NCBI RefSeq assembly: GCF_013255915.1
Contig: NZ_CP053896.1
Location: 186,001-250,000, forward strand
DNA: 64,000 nucleotides
DNA from: Providencia rettgeri
GTDB taxonomy: Bacteria > Pseudomonadota > Gammaproteobacteria > Enterobacterales > Enterobacteriaceae
Direction of reading: 5' to 3'
Below the pieces are notes generated by a model that searched no databases, was not told the origin of the DNA, and saw nothing but the letters and a program-made list of their open reading frames with translations. Made by a program: the position numbers and the translations under genes. Numbering within the stretch: position 1 is the stretch's first letter; each line of letters opens with the position of its first letter. Positions 54,509-64,000 of this stretch are shown here, in pieces.

Positions 54509-54832
54509 CTAGAGAGCCGTAACGGCTTGTGGATATTCCCTTAACCATGCTTCAAATCCACCATTGATGCTATATACAGATTCAAAGCCAATGTTGATCA
54601 GATATTGTGCAGCACCTTGGCTACTGTGCCCATGGTAGCACATCACCATAACAGGTTGTTCGTAATCCGTTTGTTCTAAAAATTGGCTCAGTGACTCATT
54701 GGTGAGGTGATAGGCTCCACTAGCATGGCCTGCACGGAAACTTTGTGGGTCTCGTACATCTACCAGTATGGCCGTGCCGTCTAACCAATGTTGATAGGCT
54801 TGTTCTGGTGTTAGTGTTTCAAAATGGTCCAT
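54509..54832 (-). CDS. glpE: GlpE, single-domain rhodanese
   Basis: A 107-residue thiosulfate sulfurtransferase of one rhodanese domain. The active-site loop is VMCYHGHSS, with the persulfide-forming Cys about residue 65, and the [20 protein letters not shown] signature precedes it. It is the first gene of glpEGR, 16 bp before glpG. Length equals E. coli GlpE (108). Confidence 0.95.
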   Translation of the reverse strand: MDHFETLTPEQAYQHWLDGTAILVDVRDPQSFRAGHASGAYHLTNESLSQFLEQTDYEQPVMVMCYHGHSSQGAAQYLINIGFESVYSINGGFEAWLREYPQAVTAL

Positions 54833-54920
54833 AAAATACCGAATACAGTAGGTAACAACCCATTAAAGGTTAAATAATAGGCACTCGTAAAAACAGAGTG
54901 CCAAATATTCGTGGTATTGA

Positions 54921-55499
54921 TTAGTAGAAAGAGTGCTCGCCACGTTGGTGTTCAGTCAGGTCTTTAACGCCTTTTAGCTCACCTTCAAACATTTTGAGAA
55001 GTTCTTTTTCGATACCTTCTTTAAGCGTGACATCGACCATTGAACAACCGTTACAGCCGCCACCAAATTGCAGAATTGCAAAGCCTTCATCGGTGATTTC
55101 CATCAGGGAAACACGGCCACCGTGGCTGGCAAGTTGTGGGTTAATTTGTGACTGTAAAACATACTCAACACGCTCAATTAATGGTGCGTCATCAGAGACT
55201 TTACGCATTTTGGCGTTCGGCGCTTTTAACGTCAGTTGTGAGCCTAGTTGGTCGGTAACGAAGTCAATCTCGGCATCATCCAAGAATGGAGCGCTAATTT
55301 CATCAACATAAGCAGATAATTTCTCGAACTTTAGTTCTTTATCTGTTGCTTCAACGGCACCCGGAGGGCAGTATGACACACCGCATTCTGCGGTTGGTGT
55401 GCCTGGGTTGATAACAAAAACACGGATTTGAGTTCCTGGCTCTTGATTTTCCAACAACTTGGCAAAATGAGCCTGTGCTGCTTCAGTAATATTAATCAT
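54921..55499 (-). CDS. nfuA: NfuA, Fe-S cluster carrier
   Basis: The 192-residue protein has an N-terminal degenerate A-type domain (1-95, with [20 protein letters not shown]) and a C-terminal Nfu domain with the cluster-binding CxxC in [19 protein letters not shown] (about 149-152). It delivers 4Fe-4S clusters to target enzymes under stress. I start at 55499 ([12 protein letters not shown]) by comparison with E. coli; an ATG 6 nt earlier is also possible. Confidence 0.96.
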   Translation of the reverse strand: MINITEAAQAHFAKLLENQEPGTQIRVFVINPGTPTAECGVSYCPPGAVEATDKELKFEKLSAYVDEISAPFLDDAEIDFVTDQLGSQLTLKAPNAKMRKVSDDAPLIERVEYVLQSQINPQLASHGGRVSLMEITDEGFAILQFGGGCNGCSMVDVTLKEGIEKELLKMFEGELKGVKDLTEHQRGEHSFY

Positions 55500-55562
55500 A
55501 ATCATTTGCTCAATAATAGTTGACTGCTTTAGTTGGTTATAATACGCCCATTTACCCCTTTC

Positions 55563-56246
55563 CTACAAGGTGCGACACAGTGACCATGCATCAACAGTAC
55601 GTGCTCCCGCACAAATCAACAATTGTGCTGCGGCATTCATCGTGGAACCTGTTGTAATAACATCATCAATAACAGCAACATGTAGGTTTGAAACCGAGTC
55701 GTTTAAGGTAAATGCTCCCTTTAGGTTGTTTTGGCGATACTCACGTTTTAGTGTTGTCTGTGCCAGTGTAGCACGACTACGCGATAATGAATTTTGCGAA
55801 TAGGGGATATTTAACCATCTGGATAAATTTTCGCCTATTAATGCCATGTGGTCAAATCCTCTCCACCACAGACGGCGGCGATGCAATGGAATTGTGACAA
55901 TTAAGTCCGGTTTGTGCCATTTTTGTTGGCGGTAACCCGTGAGCCAAAATAACGCAAAGATACGAGCTAGAGTAAAAGCAAGCTGAGGTTGTTTTTGAAA
56001 TTTAAACCGATGGATTAACATGCGTAAAGCGGCTTGGTATGGGGTTACAGTGATAATTCTCTGCCATGCAGGAGGGTTTTTTAGGCAGCGTCCACACTCC
56101 ATGGTAGGCTGTTCACAGGGTAAAGCACAGCGCAAACAGCAGGTTGGCATTTTAGGTAATCCTTCAAGACAAAAACTACAAACACCTTGATGAGGTAATT
56201 TTAGTGATTGATGGCATAGCCAGCAGCCCCCCTCCATTGTTAGCAT
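55563..56246 (-). CDS. gntX: GntX/ComF-family phosphoribosyltransferase-like protein
   Basis: A 227-residue ComF-type protein, same length as E. coli GntX. The N-terminal zinc-ribbon-like part has paired Cys (CWLCHQSL, CSFCLEG, CLRCALPC, CGRCLKNPP). The phosphoribosyltransferase domain ends with DDVITTGSTMNAAAQLLICAGA, the PRPP loop. In transforming bacteria ComF helps DNA uptake; in enterobacteria it is needed to use DNA as a nutrient. It faces away from bioH, in the usual neighbourhood. Confidence 0.93.
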   Translation of the reverse strand: MLTMEGGCWLCHQSLKLPHQGVCSFCLEGLPKMPTCCLRCALPCEQPTMECGRCLKNPPAWQRIITVTPYQAALRMLIHRFKFQKQPQLAFTLARIFALFWLTGYRQQKWHKPDLIVTIPLHRRRLWWRGFDHMALIGENLSRWLNIPYSQNSLSRSRATLAQTTLKREYRQNNLKGAFTLNDSVSNLHVAVIDDVITTGSTMNAAAQLLICAGARTVDAWSLCRTL

Positions 56247-56299
56247 AGTAGAGTCCTGTTAAACGAGTTGACGAATAAATGAATGAAGAGAGTGTAACG

Positions 56300-57079
56300 A
56301 TGGCAAAGTTATATTGGCAGACCGTTGGTGAAGGTAAACAAGATCTTGTGTTGCTGCACGGATGGGGATTGAATGCACAAGTCTGGCAAACAATTATTCC
56401 GCGAATCGCTTCGCACTTTCGGGTTCATTTGGTTGACTTGCCGGGGTACGGACGTAGCCAAGGGTTCTCCCCCATGAATATTCAATCGATGGCGAATATC
56501 TTGTGGGAGCAAGCCCCTAAAAACGCGATTTGGCTCGGTTGGTCACTTGGTGGGCTAGTTGCAAGCCGTATTGCGCTTGACCATCCTTATGAAGTCAAAG
56601 GGTTAATTACCGTTGCTTCTTCCCCATGCTTTAAAGCAGAAGAAAACGGTTGGGCAGGGATCCGGCCAGAGGTTTTATTAGGTTTCGAGCAGCAACTTTC
56701 GGCTGATTTTCATCGCACCGTCGAGCGTTTTTTAGCATTGCAAACTTTAGGCACTGAAAGTGCAAGAAATGATGCAAAAACTTTGAAATCTGTGGTACTT
56801 GAGCAGCCTATTCCAACTGTTGAAACACTAAATGCAGGGCTTGAATCATTACGTACCGAAGATTTGCGGGATGAATTAAAACAGTTACCTATTCCTTTCT
56901 TGCGCATTTATGGTTATCTCGATGGCTTGGTACCGCGCAAAATAGTGCCTATTTTAGATGAGCTGTATCCGAATTCGCCATCCGTGATTATGCGCAATAG
57001 CGCTCACGCGCCGTTTATTTCTCATCCTGATGAGTTTTGCGAATACTTGTTGGATTTTCAAAGTCGTACCGAGGAATAA
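56300..57079 (+). CDS. bioH: BioH, pimeloyl-ACP methyl ester carboxylesterase
   Basis: BioH removes the methyl group from pimeloyl-ACP methyl ester in biotin synthesis. The 259-residue alpha/beta hydrolase starts [20 protein letters not shown], has the nucleophile Ser in [12 protein letters not shown] (about 80), the Asp region YLDGLVPR and the His in [11 protein letters not shown] (about 233). I prefer ATG 56300, giving 259 residues (256 in E. coli), over 56279. A terminator follows. Confidence 0.93.
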   Translation: MAKLYWQTVGEGKQDLVLLHGWGLNAQVWQTIIPRIASHFRVHLVDLPGYGRSQGFSPMNIQSMANILWEQAPKNAIWLGWSLGGLVASRIALDHPYEVKGLITVASSPCFKAEENGWAGIRPEVLLGFEQQLSADFHRTVERFLALQTLGTESARNDAKTLKSVVLEQPIPTVETLNAGLESLRTEDLRDELKQLPIPFLRIYGYLDGLVPRKIVPILDELYPNSPSVIMRNSAHAPFISHPDEFCEYLLDFQSRTEE

Positions 57080-57083
57080 ATAA

Positions 57084-57116
57084 AAAAAATCAGCCTAATT
57101 TGGGGCTGATTTTTTG
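57084..57116 (+). terminator. Terminator after bioH
   Basis: AATCAGCC and GGCTGATT around an 8-nt loop, followed by TTTT, 9 bp after the bioH stop and just before the convergent feoC end. Confidence 0.85.
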
Positions 57117-57127
57117 TGGTGTCTCTA

Positions 57128-57361
57128 TTATTTGATTTTATACACAAAATGAGCGCAATCAGTGCTTTCAGGGCAACCTTTACAGCTACTGCCTGTTAAA
57201 CAAGCACTGATATCGACTTGTTCAATTTTTTCTAAACTGACTAGCTTCTCAACCATTGCTTTAATTAATGGGATTGGCGTATTTAGCTGCTCACTAAGTA
57301 GTGCGATGTCAGCTTGCCCATATAAGGCGATTAAATCTCTTATTTGTAGCAAGCAGGTCAT
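57128..57361 (-). CDS. feoC: FeoC, ferrous iron transport accessory protein
   Basis: This 77-residue winged-helix-like protein starts at ATG 57361 with AAGGA upstream. The body has LLQIRDLIALYGQADIALLS, followed by the Cys loop CLTGSSCKGCPESTDC, which in FeoC proteins can bind an Fe-S cluster. It stabilises or regulates FeoB. Its start lies 12 bp after the end of feoB, so the gene is last in feoABC. Confidence 0.92.
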   Translation of the reverse strand: MTCLLQIRDLIALYGQADIALLSEQLNTPIPLIKAMVEKLVSLEKIEQVDISACLTGSSCKGCPESTDCAHFVYKIK

Positions 57362-57372
57362 CGTTTCATTCC

Positions 57373-59691
57373 TTAGTGGCAAGCATCTCTTGAACAGCCA
57401 GAGCATTGCTCTGCGGTTTTGCTCTTGATATTCAAGGTTACGCGGCTACGCATGCGACGTAAGAATATAAACAAGGCAAGGTTGAACAGGATAACCGCAG
57501 TAATGGTAATCAAGCTACTTTGTGGGTGTTCGCTGAAAGTCGCTGTTTGGTAAAATAGAGCTGCAAGACTATAAGCCACATTTAAACCCCACAGAATGGA
57601 GAAACTCATCCAGCTTTTATTGGTTTCACGTGCGATAGCCCCCATCACCGAGACGCAAGGCACATACAGCAAGACGAAGATGAGGTAGCTGTAAGCTGCA
57701 ATTCCTGAACCAAATTTTGCTGCCATGGTTCCCATTGAGCCGGATTCCATCTCTCCATCGCCTTTACTAGCTTCGATAGGGTTTGATAGCGCGCTTAAGG
57801 TAAAGGTTTCTTTTAAGCTATCCCAAGTTTCAGAAACCGCATCTCCCAGTTCTTCCCATAAATTGAAAGATTCTGCATCAAACGGCTCAGAAGTAATGGC
57901 TTCAGCGGTATACAGGGTGTTTAGTGTTCCCACTACCACTTCTTTGGCCATCGCCCCGGTAATCAACCCAACGGTCGCTTGCCAGTTATCAGCATGCACG
58001 CCAATAGGTTGTAAAGCAGGGGTTATGACTTTACTGACAGAAGCCAGTGCGGAGTCATTAATATTATCAACAGGCTTACCAGAGAAAGAAAAGCTATTTA
58101 ATGCACCAATAAAGATACTGGCAACGATGATGACTTTACCTGCACGTACCACGAAGCCTTTGAGGCGTTGCCATGTTTGAATCAGTAGTGTTTTGATGTG
58201 TGGCACATGGTAAACCGGAAGTTCCATGATAAATGGAGAGGCTTCGCCACGCATGAGGGTATGTTTTAGTAGTAACCCAGTTAAGATAGCGACAACAATC
58301 CCTAAAATATAGAGAGAAAAGACCACACTTGCCCCATTTTTGCCAAAGAAAGCGGCAGCAAAAACGGCGAAAATGGCCAGTCTTGCACCACAAGACATAA
58401 ATGGAGCCATTAATACAGTAATTAGTCTTTCACGGGGTGCGTCTAACGTGCGGGCACCCATAATGGATGGTACATTACAACCAAAACCGACAATCAAAGG
58501 CACGAAGGATTTACCTGGTAAACCTAGTGCTTGCATGAGGCGGTCCATTACGAAAGCCGCTCGCGCCATATAACCCGAGTCTTCCAGTATTGAAAGGAAC
58601 AGGTACATCATCCCGATTTGTGGCACTAACGGTAAAACCGTGTTAATACCGCCACCAACACCTTGAGCAAGGAAAATAGTTAGCCAATCAGGGAAGCTGA
58701 AATAATCACCTAGCCATTGAATTCCATGGATAAATATTGCTTCTGATGCACCTTCAAAGAAGGGTTGTAAGGCACCGCCAATGTTGATGGCTAAGACGAA
58801 CATCAAATACATCACAAACAAGAAAATTGGTACGCCGAGCCAACGGCTCAGAATAAATTTATCCAGTGATTGTGTTAGTCGATTTGGTTCAGCGGCACTA
58901 TTGTTAATCGCAGCATTGCAAATTGTGGCAATAGATTGATAACGTGCGTCGGCAATGAGTAGTTCAGGTTCTTCGTTTAAGCTTTCTTTCAGTGTTTGGC
59001 GTATCGCCAGCAATTGCCCTTCAGATATTTCCGCGCGTTGGCGGCTATAAATATCCCCTTCGAGGATCTGCAATGCTAGCCAGCGGCGTTGCTGGTGGCT
59101 AAATTGTTGTGCTGAAATTTGTTCAGATAATGAATCCACTGCCTGTAATAATTGGGGTGGATATTCCACAAGGGCTTGCTGGCTATTTTGTGGATGTGTA
59201 TCAATGGCTTTTTTCAGTTTATCGATACCAGTTGCTCGAGTTGAAACCATTGGGATCACAGGGCAGCCGAGCTGTTTTTCTAATTCAGCGATATTAATAT
59301 CAATATGTTGGCTTTGAGCGATATCCAACATATTCAAGGCGACAATACATGGAACGCCTAACTCGACTAATTGTAATGTCAGATAAAGGTTACGTTCTAA
59401 ATTAGACGCATCGACAACATTAATGAGCATGTCTGCCTCACCACTTAAAATAAAGTAGCAGGCGATTTGTTCGTCGAGAGAGGTTTGTTCAGAAATCGTG
59501 GTCAGAGAATAGGTGCCAGGTAGGTCAACGAGCTCGATTTTATGGTCATCTGTATGGAAGCGACCGACTTTTCGTTCAACAGTGACCCCAGCCCAGTTAC
59601 CGACACGCTGTCTTGACCCTGTGAGCTGGTTGAATAAGGTCGTTTTGCCTGCATTGGGGTTACCAATTAAGCCGATGGTTAAACGTTTCAT
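57373..59691 (-). CDS. feoB: FeoB, ferrous iron transporter
   Basis: FeoB moves Fe2+ across the inner membrane. The 772-residue protein has an N-terminal GTPase domain (G1 GNPNAGKTTLF about 10-20, G2 GVTVERK, G3 DLPGTYSL, G4 NMLD) and then a membrane domain with Gate segments (FGCNVPSIMGARTLD; VPCVSVMGAIARE). The C-terminus has Cys-rich CSGCSRDAC. ATG 59691 fits the usual start MKRLTIGLIGNPN. Second gene of feoABC. Confidence 0.97.
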   Translation of the reverse strand: MKRLTIGLIGNPNAGKTTLFNQLTGSRQRVGNWAGVTVERKVGRFHTDDHKIELVDLPGTYSLTTISEQTSLDEQIACYFILSGEADMLINVVDASNLERNLYLTLQLVELGVPCIVALNMLDIAQSQHIDINIAELEKQLGCPVIPMVSTRATGIDKLKKAIDTHPQNSQQALVEYPPQLLQAVDSLSEQISAQQFSHQQRRWLALQILEGDIYSRQRAEISEGQLLAIRQTLKESLNEEPELLIADARYQSIATICNAAINNSAAEPNRLTQSLDKFILSRWLGVPIFLFVMYLMFVLAINIGGALQPFFEGASEAIFIHGIQWLGDYFSFPDWLTIFLAQGVGGGINTVLPLVPQIGMMYLFLSILEDSGYMARAAFVMDRLMQALGLPGKSFVPLIVGFGCNVPSIMGARTLDAPRERLITVLMAPFMSCGARLAIFAVFAAAFFGKNGASVVFSLYILGIVVAILTGLLLKHTLMRGEASPFIMELPVYHVPHIKTLLIQTWQRLKGFVVRAGKVIIVASIFIGALNSFSFSGKPVDNINDSALASVSKVITPALQPIGVHADNWQATVGLITGAMAKEVVVGTLNTLYTAEAITSEPFDAESFNLWEELGDAVSETWDSLKETFTLSALSNPIEASKGDGEMESGSMGTMAAKFGSGIAAYSYLIFVLLYVPCVSVMGAIARETNKSWMSFSILWGLNVAYSLAALFYQTATFSEHPQSSLITITAVILFNLALFIFLRRMRSRVTLNIKSKTAEQCSGCSRDACH

Positions 59692-59720
59692 AGTGTTTGC
59701 CAATAATAAAAAAGAAATAC

Positions 59721-59951
59721 TTAAGCGGTGGTCGCTTCATCTAGGTTGAGTAGGGCGAGATCCTTTTTGCGTAGCACTAAGCTGACACGATGAGTTTCTA
59801 TTTGTACAGGATCGCCAAAAGGCGCTAAACGCACCACTTTAAAGACAGAACCCGGAAGTAAACCGAGTGAAAGCAGTTTTTGTCGGTATGCAGGACTGAT
59901 TTCTGGGGAGAAACCAAGTATTTTGTAGCTGCATTGAGGAAGTATTGCCAT
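59721..59951 (-). CDS. feoA: FeoA, ferrous iron transport SH3-like protein
   Basis: A 76-residue cytoplasmic SH3-fold protein with [31 protein letters not shown] (part shown), required for FeoB function. AGGAAG precedes its ATG. It is first in the operon, with Fur-box-like sequence upstream. Confidence 0.96.
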   Translation of the reverse strand: MAILPQCSYKILGFSPEISPAYRQKLLSLGLLPGSVFKVVRLAPFGDPVQIETHRVSLVLRKKDLALLNLDEATTA

Positions 59952-60290
59952 AGTGTCTTCCTAATCATTTAATTCATAATGATATCGATGACAATTGTTA
60001 ATGATTACAATTGCTCAGGTAACGAGACCACCAAACAACAATAAATCTAATTAACAATGAGAATCATAATCATCCACCTTTTATTATATTTAGCCTCTTT
60101 TTTCGTCAATTTGACTTGATATGGATCAACGAAGCATTGAGTTTGCGGTGTTTCGTTAGCAAAAATAATGGTGGGGTAAACGGGGGAGAGGGTTTAATTA
60201 TGCCTAATATATTGGCTGGGGTAATTAATTACAGCATTATTTATTGAAATAGGCACCACAACAGGTACATTGCGATGCCTATTAACAGAG
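59952..60290. promoter_or_regulatory. feoA promoter region and spacer to tex
   Basis: About 340 bp of AT-rich DNA containing a Fur-like box (60053-60071) and AATTGTTAATGATTACAATT-like dyads near 59992-60012 that may bind Fnr or Fur. An imperfect hairpin at about 60251-60280 (AGGCACCACAA/TTGCGATGCCT) lies after the tex stop and may terminate it. Confidence 0.5.
60053..60071 (-). promoter_or_regulatory. Fur-box-like site upstream of feoA
   Basis: AACAATGAGAATCATAATC matches the Fur consensus GATAATGATAATCATTATC at 15 of 19 positions, about 100 bp before feoA. Confidence 0.65.
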
Positions 60291-62621
60291 TTAACGTTTC
60301 TTGCCAAATGCAGCAGCAAGGGCATCACTCATGGCACTATTACCCGAAGATGCGTTGTTTTGGCGTGAATTTCCTCTTGATTGAGGTGTTTTACGCGTAT
60401 TTTTTTCCTGTTCAGGGGCGGCACGGCGAGGAGAACTATTAGAATCCCCCGCTTGCTCATCTAAACGCATCGTTAAAGCAATACGTTTGCGTGCAATATC
60501 AACATCTAACACTTTTACTTTAACAATGTCGCCCGCTTTTACCACCTTGTGTGGGTCTTCGACATAACTATTTGAAAGTGAAGAAATATGAACTAAACCG
60601 TCTTGGTGAACACCAATATCCACAAAAGCACCGAAGTTGGTCACATTAGTGACTGCGCCTTCTAATATCATGCCAGAAGTCAGGTCATTCATCGTTTCTA
60701 CACCTTCTGCGAAGGTGGCAGTTTTAAACTCAGGACGTGGGTCACGACCCGGTTTTTCCAGTTCTTTAATGATATCAGTGACAGTTGGAACCCCGAATTG
60801 CTCAGTAGTAAAGTCACGTGGGCTCAAGGCATTAAGCACCTGTGAGTTACCCATAATTTCTTTGAGCGGCTGGCGGACAGACTCAAGAATTTTTTCAACA
60901 ATCGGGTAAGCTTCAGGGTGAACAGTAGAAGCATCTAACGGGTTTTCACCATTGGTGATACGTAAGAAGCCCGCACATTGTTCAAAGGCTTTTGGCCCAA
61001 GGCGTGCAACTTTGAGTAACTGTTTTCTATCACTAAACTGGCCATTCTGGTCGCGCCAGTCCACCACGTTTTGCGCAATCATTTTGCTTAAACCGGCAAC
61101 GCGAGTCAGTAAGGCAACAGAAGCGGTATTCAAATCAACACCAACGGAGTTTACACAGTCCTCGACGACCGCATCGAGTTTACGCGCTAACTGGGTTTGG
61201 CTAACATCATGCTGATATTGGCCAACCCCAATGGATTTAGGGTCAATTTTCACTAATTCAGCAAGTGGGTCCTGTAGGCGACGCGCAATAGATACGGCAC
61301 CACGTAAAGACACATCTAAGCTTGGAAATTCTAAAGCCGCAAGTTCAGAAGCGGAATAAACAGAAGCGCCAGCTTCGCTGACAATGACTTTCTGTGCTGT
61401 GACTTCAGGGTACTGTTTTTGTACTTCAGCAAAGAAACGTTCCGTTTCACGAGAAGCGGTGCCGTTGCCAATCGCCACTAATTCGACGTTATGTTTTTGG
61501 CAAAGTGCCGCAACGATGGTTGCCGCTTTTGCAGCTTGTCCGGTGTGCGGATAAATCGTATCCGTCGCAATTAATTTACCTGTCGCATCCACAACTGCGA
61601 CTTTCACCCCAGTACGTAAACCTGGATCTAAGCCCATGGTGGCACGCATTCCCGCTGGCGCCGCCATCAGTAAGTCACTAAGGTTACGAGCAAACACGTT
61701 AATAGCTTCCTCTTCAGCTTTTTCGCGCAGTGAGCTCATGACCTCTGTTTCTAAGTGCAGTAATACTTTGACACGCCATGTCCAGCTGATCACGGCTTTA
61801 CGCCATTGGTCAGCCGGCGCATTATTTAAACGAATATCTAAATGGCGGGTGATAATTTCTTCGCAGTAACTTTCTTTTGGCGGTTCATCGAACTGTGGAT
61901 CACAGTTTAATGAAAGTTGTAAAATTCCTTCGTTACGACCACGGAACATCGCAAGAGCTCGGTGAGAAGGGACTTGAGCAACAGGCTCGTGATGCTCAAA
62001 ATAGTCACTAAATTTTACCCCTTCTTCTTGCTTACCTTCTGCAACAGCAGAAACAAGGTGGGCATTTTTCCAAATATAGTCACGAACTTTCGCTAAAAGT
62101 GCCGCATCTTCGGCGAAACGCTCCATAAGGATATAACGAGCACCATCTAAGGCGGCTTTGACATCAGCAACACCTTTATCTGCATCGATATACGTTTTTG
62201 CAAGTTCGTCAGGTGATTGGCTAGGGTCATTCCATAAGGTGTCCGCTAAAGGCTCAAGCCCTGCTTCGATAGCAATTTGCCCACGGGTGCGACGTTTCGG
62301 TTTATAAGGAAGATACAGGTCTTCAAGTTCGGTTTTATTAAGCGTAGTGTCGATAGCGGAGGCAAGCTCTGGAGTCAATTTACCTTGCTCTTCTATCGAT
62401 TTGAGAATGGTTTGTTTACGGTCATTTAATTCGCGCAAGTACCCTAAACGGCTTTCTAGCTGGCGAAGCTGAGTATCGTCCAACCCACCGGTAACCTCTT
62501 TACGGTAACGTGCAATAAACGGGACAGTATTCCCTTCATCTAATAGTGTGATGGCAGAAAAAACCTGTTTCGGCTGGGCTTGCAGTTCCGCTGCAATAAT
62601 TTGGCTTAGAGTTTCATTCAT
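60291..62621 (-). CDS. tex: Tex, RNA-binding transcription accessory protein
   Basis: A 776-residue cytoplasmic protein with the Tex domain order: N-terminal Tex-N helices ([20 protein letters not shown]), a YqgF-like RNase H-fold domain ([18 protein letters not shown], about 330), helix-hairpin-helix ([20 protein letters not shown]) and a C-terminal S1 domain ([20 protein letters not shown]), then a Ser/Arg/Asn-rich tail. Also called yhgF in E. coli. It lies next to greB and ompR as in relatives. Confidence 0.96.
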   Translation of the reverse strand: MNETLSQIIAAELQAQPKQVFSAITLLDEGNTVPFIARYRKEVTGGLDDTQLRQLESRLGYLRELNDRKQTILKSIEEQGKLTPELASAIDTTLNKTELEDLYLPYKPKRRTRGQIAIEAGLEPLADTLWNDPSQSPDELAKTYIDADKGVADVKAALDGARYILMERFAEDAALLAKVRDYIWKNAHLVSAVAEGKQEEGVKFSDYFEHHEPVAQVPSHRALAMFRGRNEGILQLSLNCDPQFDEPPKESYCEEIITRHLDIRLNNAPADQWRKAVISWTWRVKVLLHLETEVMSSLREKAEEEAINVFARNLSDLLMAAPAGMRATMGLDPGLRTGVKVAVVDATGKLIATDTIYPHTGQAAKAATIVAALCQKHNVELVAIGNGTASRETERFFAEVQKQYPEVTAQKVIVSEAGASVYSASELAALEFPSLDVSLRGAVSIARRLQDPLAELVKIDPKSIGVGQYQHDVSQTQLARKLDAVVEDCVNSVGVDLNTASVALLTRVAGLSKMIAQNVVDWRDQNGQFSDRKQLLKVARLGPKAFEQCAGFLRITNGENPLDASTVHPEAYPIVEKILESVRQPLKEIMGNSQVLNALSPRDFTTEQFGVPTVTDIIKELEKPGRDPRPEFKTATFAEGVETMNDLTSGMILEGAVTNVTNFGAFVDIGVHQDGLVHISSLSNSYVEDPHKVVKAGDIVKVKVLDVDIARKRIALTMRLDEQAGDSNSSPRRAAPEQEKNTRKTPQSRGNSRQNNASSGNSAMSDALAAAFGKKR

Positions 62622-62789
62622 GTCGAGTTTAAATACCTACTGAAAGAACAGTTAAAAAATTTACTGCACTGTTATACTTGGTGGTAACGAGAATTTCCAG
62701 ACTGAATTTGAGCCTATTGGTAGGAAAGTCTCAGATTATGTTCTATAAAATACTATAATTATGGTTTCACTGATTAATATTCAAAGGTT

Positions 62790-63275
62790 ATGACTAAAAG
62801 TCTTTTAATTACACGTGAAGGTTGGGATGCATTAGATAAAGAGCTGAAATACCTGTGGAAGGAAGAACGTCCTCGGGTTACTCAATCTGTTTCAGAGGCC
62901 GCAGCTCAAGGGGATCGCTCAGAAAATGCAGAATATATTTACGGCAAAAAAAGGTTGCGCGAAATTGATAGACGCATCCGTTTCTTATCCAAAAGATTGG
63001 ATCAATTAAGGATTATCGAGCCTGATCCTCGCCAAGAAGGCCGTGTGTTTTTTGGAGCATGGGTTAAACTAGAAGATGAAAATGAAAATATCAGAATATT
63101 CCGTATCGTCGGTGCTGATGAATTCAACCCTACAAAACAATGGATTTCAATTGATTCTCCCGTAGCACGAGCCTTGATAGGTAAACAGGTTGATGATGAA
63201 ATAACAGTAAATACGCCAGGAGGGCAGGTGACTTATTTTGTGTTAGAAATAAGCTACCAGCCACTAACCACCTGA
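62790..63275 (+). CDS. greB: GreB, transcription elongation factor
   Basis: GreB stimulates RNA cleavage by backtracked RNA polymerase. The 161-residue protein has the N-terminal coiled coil with the catalytic acidic tip (SEAAAQGDRSENAEYIYGKK, about 38-57) and the C-terminal FKBP-like domain (VFFGAWVKLEDE; SPVARALIGKQVDDEI). GreB rather than GreA by the YLWKEERPRVTQ segment and by its place beside tex and ompR. Confidence 0.96.
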   Translation: MTKSLLITREGWDALDKELKYLWKEERPRVTQSVSEAAAQGDRSENAEYIYGKKRLREIDRRIRFLSKRLDQLRIIEPDPRQEGRVFFGAWVKLEDENENIRIFRIVGADEFNPTKQWISIDSPVARALIGKQVDDEITVNTPGGQVTYFVLEISYQPLTT

Positions 63276-63391
63276 AGTGTAAAATGATTCATTAAATCCT
63301 ACGTTAGTGGTAAATTAGTGAGCATTAATATTGTTTTACTTACATTCATTAAAAAAATAATTTGAAAGATGCACATCTTGAGGGCTACAAA

Positions 63392-64000
63392 ATGCAGGAA
63401 AGTTATAAGGTTCTTGTCGTCGATGATGATATGCGTTTACGTGCACTGCTGGAACGTTACCTCACTGAGCAGGGTTTTCAGGTAAGGAGTGCCGCGAACG
63501 CAGAACAGATGGACAGAATCCTGACAAGAGAATCTATTCATCTGATCGTCTTAGATCTAATGCTACCGGGTGAAGATGGCTTATCAATTTGCCGTCGCTT
63601 ACGTAGTCAAAATAACCCAATTCCTATTATTATGGTAACAGCGAAAGGCGAAGAAGTTGATCGCATCGTTGGCTTAGAAATCGGTGCGGACGACTATATT
63701 CCAAAACCTTTTAATCCACGGGAATTGCTAGCTCGTATTCGTGCGGTTTTACGTCGCCAAGCTAATGAATTACCGGGTGCGCCATCTCAAGATGATGCGA
63801 TAATTACTTTTGGTAAATTTAAATTAAATCTTGGGACACGAGAAATGTTCCAAGGTGATGAGAATATGCCATTAACCAGCGGTGAATTCGCGGTGTTAAA
63901 AGTGTTGGTTTCTTACCCAAGGGAACCGTTATCTCGTGACAAGTTAATGAGCTTAGCGCGAGGTCGTGAATACAGTGCGATGGAACGTTCAATCGATGTT
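63392..64000 (+). CDS. ompR: OmpR response regulator, 5' part
   Basis: The frame is open to the right edge, giving 203 residues of a protein of about 239. The receiver domain starts YKVLVVDDDMRLRALLERYL and has the phosphorylated Asp in LIVLDLMLPGEDGLS (about 55), the switch Thr in MVTAKGEEVD and Lys in DYIPKPFNPREL. The winged-helix DNA-binding domain begins near residue 137 and is cut off. OmpR with EnvZ controls porin genes in response to osmolality; envZ should lie just outside the window. Confidence 0.97.
   Translation, partial: MQESYKVLVVDDDMRLRALLERYLTEQGFQVRSAANAEQMDRILTRESIHLIVLDLMLPGEDGLSICRRLRSQNNPIPIIMVTAKGEEVDRIVGLEIGADDYIPKPFNPRELLARIRAVLRRQANELPGAPSQDDAIITFGKFKLNLGTREMFQGDENMPLTSGEFAVLKVLVSYPREPLSRDKLMSLARGREYSAMERSIDV

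Noticed and set aside
1-64000. CRISPR arrays, tRNA or rRNA genes and insertion sequences
   Set aside because: I looked for regular spaced repeats, tRNA-like cloverleafs in the long spacers and transposase motifs and found none; one ERIC copy is the only mobile-type repeat.

Overview
The window looks like chromosomal DNA of a low-GC member of the Morganellaceae, most likely Providencia. Three things support this: AT-rich spacers, the conserved Enterobacterales block glpD-glpR-glpG-glpE / nfuA-gntX / bioH / feoCBA / tex / greB / ompR on the right, and an SPI-1-like type III secretion translocator segment on the left. The genus is an inference from gene content and protein style, not from a database search. 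I saw no rRNA, tRNA, CRISPR array or insertion sequence.

Positions 1-4900 are the end of an invasion-type T3SS operon in SPI-1 order: the 3' end of a SipB/IpaB-type translocator, a SipC/IpaC-type translocator, a SipD/IpaD-type needle-tip protein with a nine-G tract, a SipA-position effector with a duplicated C-terminal module, and the acyl carrier protein IacP. The sipC-like gene has one in-frame TAA at codon 122 while its frame stays open on both sides, so this copy is probably broken. Positions 5030-8594 form a small catabolic operon (MHS-family transporter, LacI-type regulator, nucleoside hydrolase) with a perfect palindrome between its -35 and -10 boxes.

Positions 8646-19063 are the most unusual region. 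On the minus strand lie an ankyrin-repeat protein and the three proteins linked to oxamate carbamoyltransferase in E. coli (DUF2877/AllH, FdrA/AllF, YlbE/AllG). After an ERIC element come an NCS2-type permease, a carbamate kinase and a Tat-exported CodA-like amidohydrolase. A divergent LysR regulator sits at the far end. No allantoin-pathway genes accompany it, so the cluster probably salvages carbamoyl phosphate, and thus ATP, from a different nitrogen compound. Positions 19066-22039 hold a Fur-box-preceded TonB receptor and a periplasmic esterase (siderophore use), followed by EmrA/EmrB efflux genes.

Positions 25638-39535 are a complete phenylacetate catabolic island in the E. coli layout: paaABCDEFGHIJK, then paaX and paaY on the minus strand, with paaZ divergent and a PaaX-type operator between paaA and paaZ. 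Positions 39634-50707 hold stress and housekeeping genes: a methyltransferase, a YdhR-like protein, photolyase phrB, osmolyte symporter proP, poxB, alkA, two DUF2569 membrane proteins around a DUF488 protein, and an ABC-F ATPase behind a structured leader. Positions 51061-64000 are the conserved backbone: glpD and glpEGR, nfuA, gntX, bioH, feoABC, tex, greB and the 5' part of ompR, which runs off the window.
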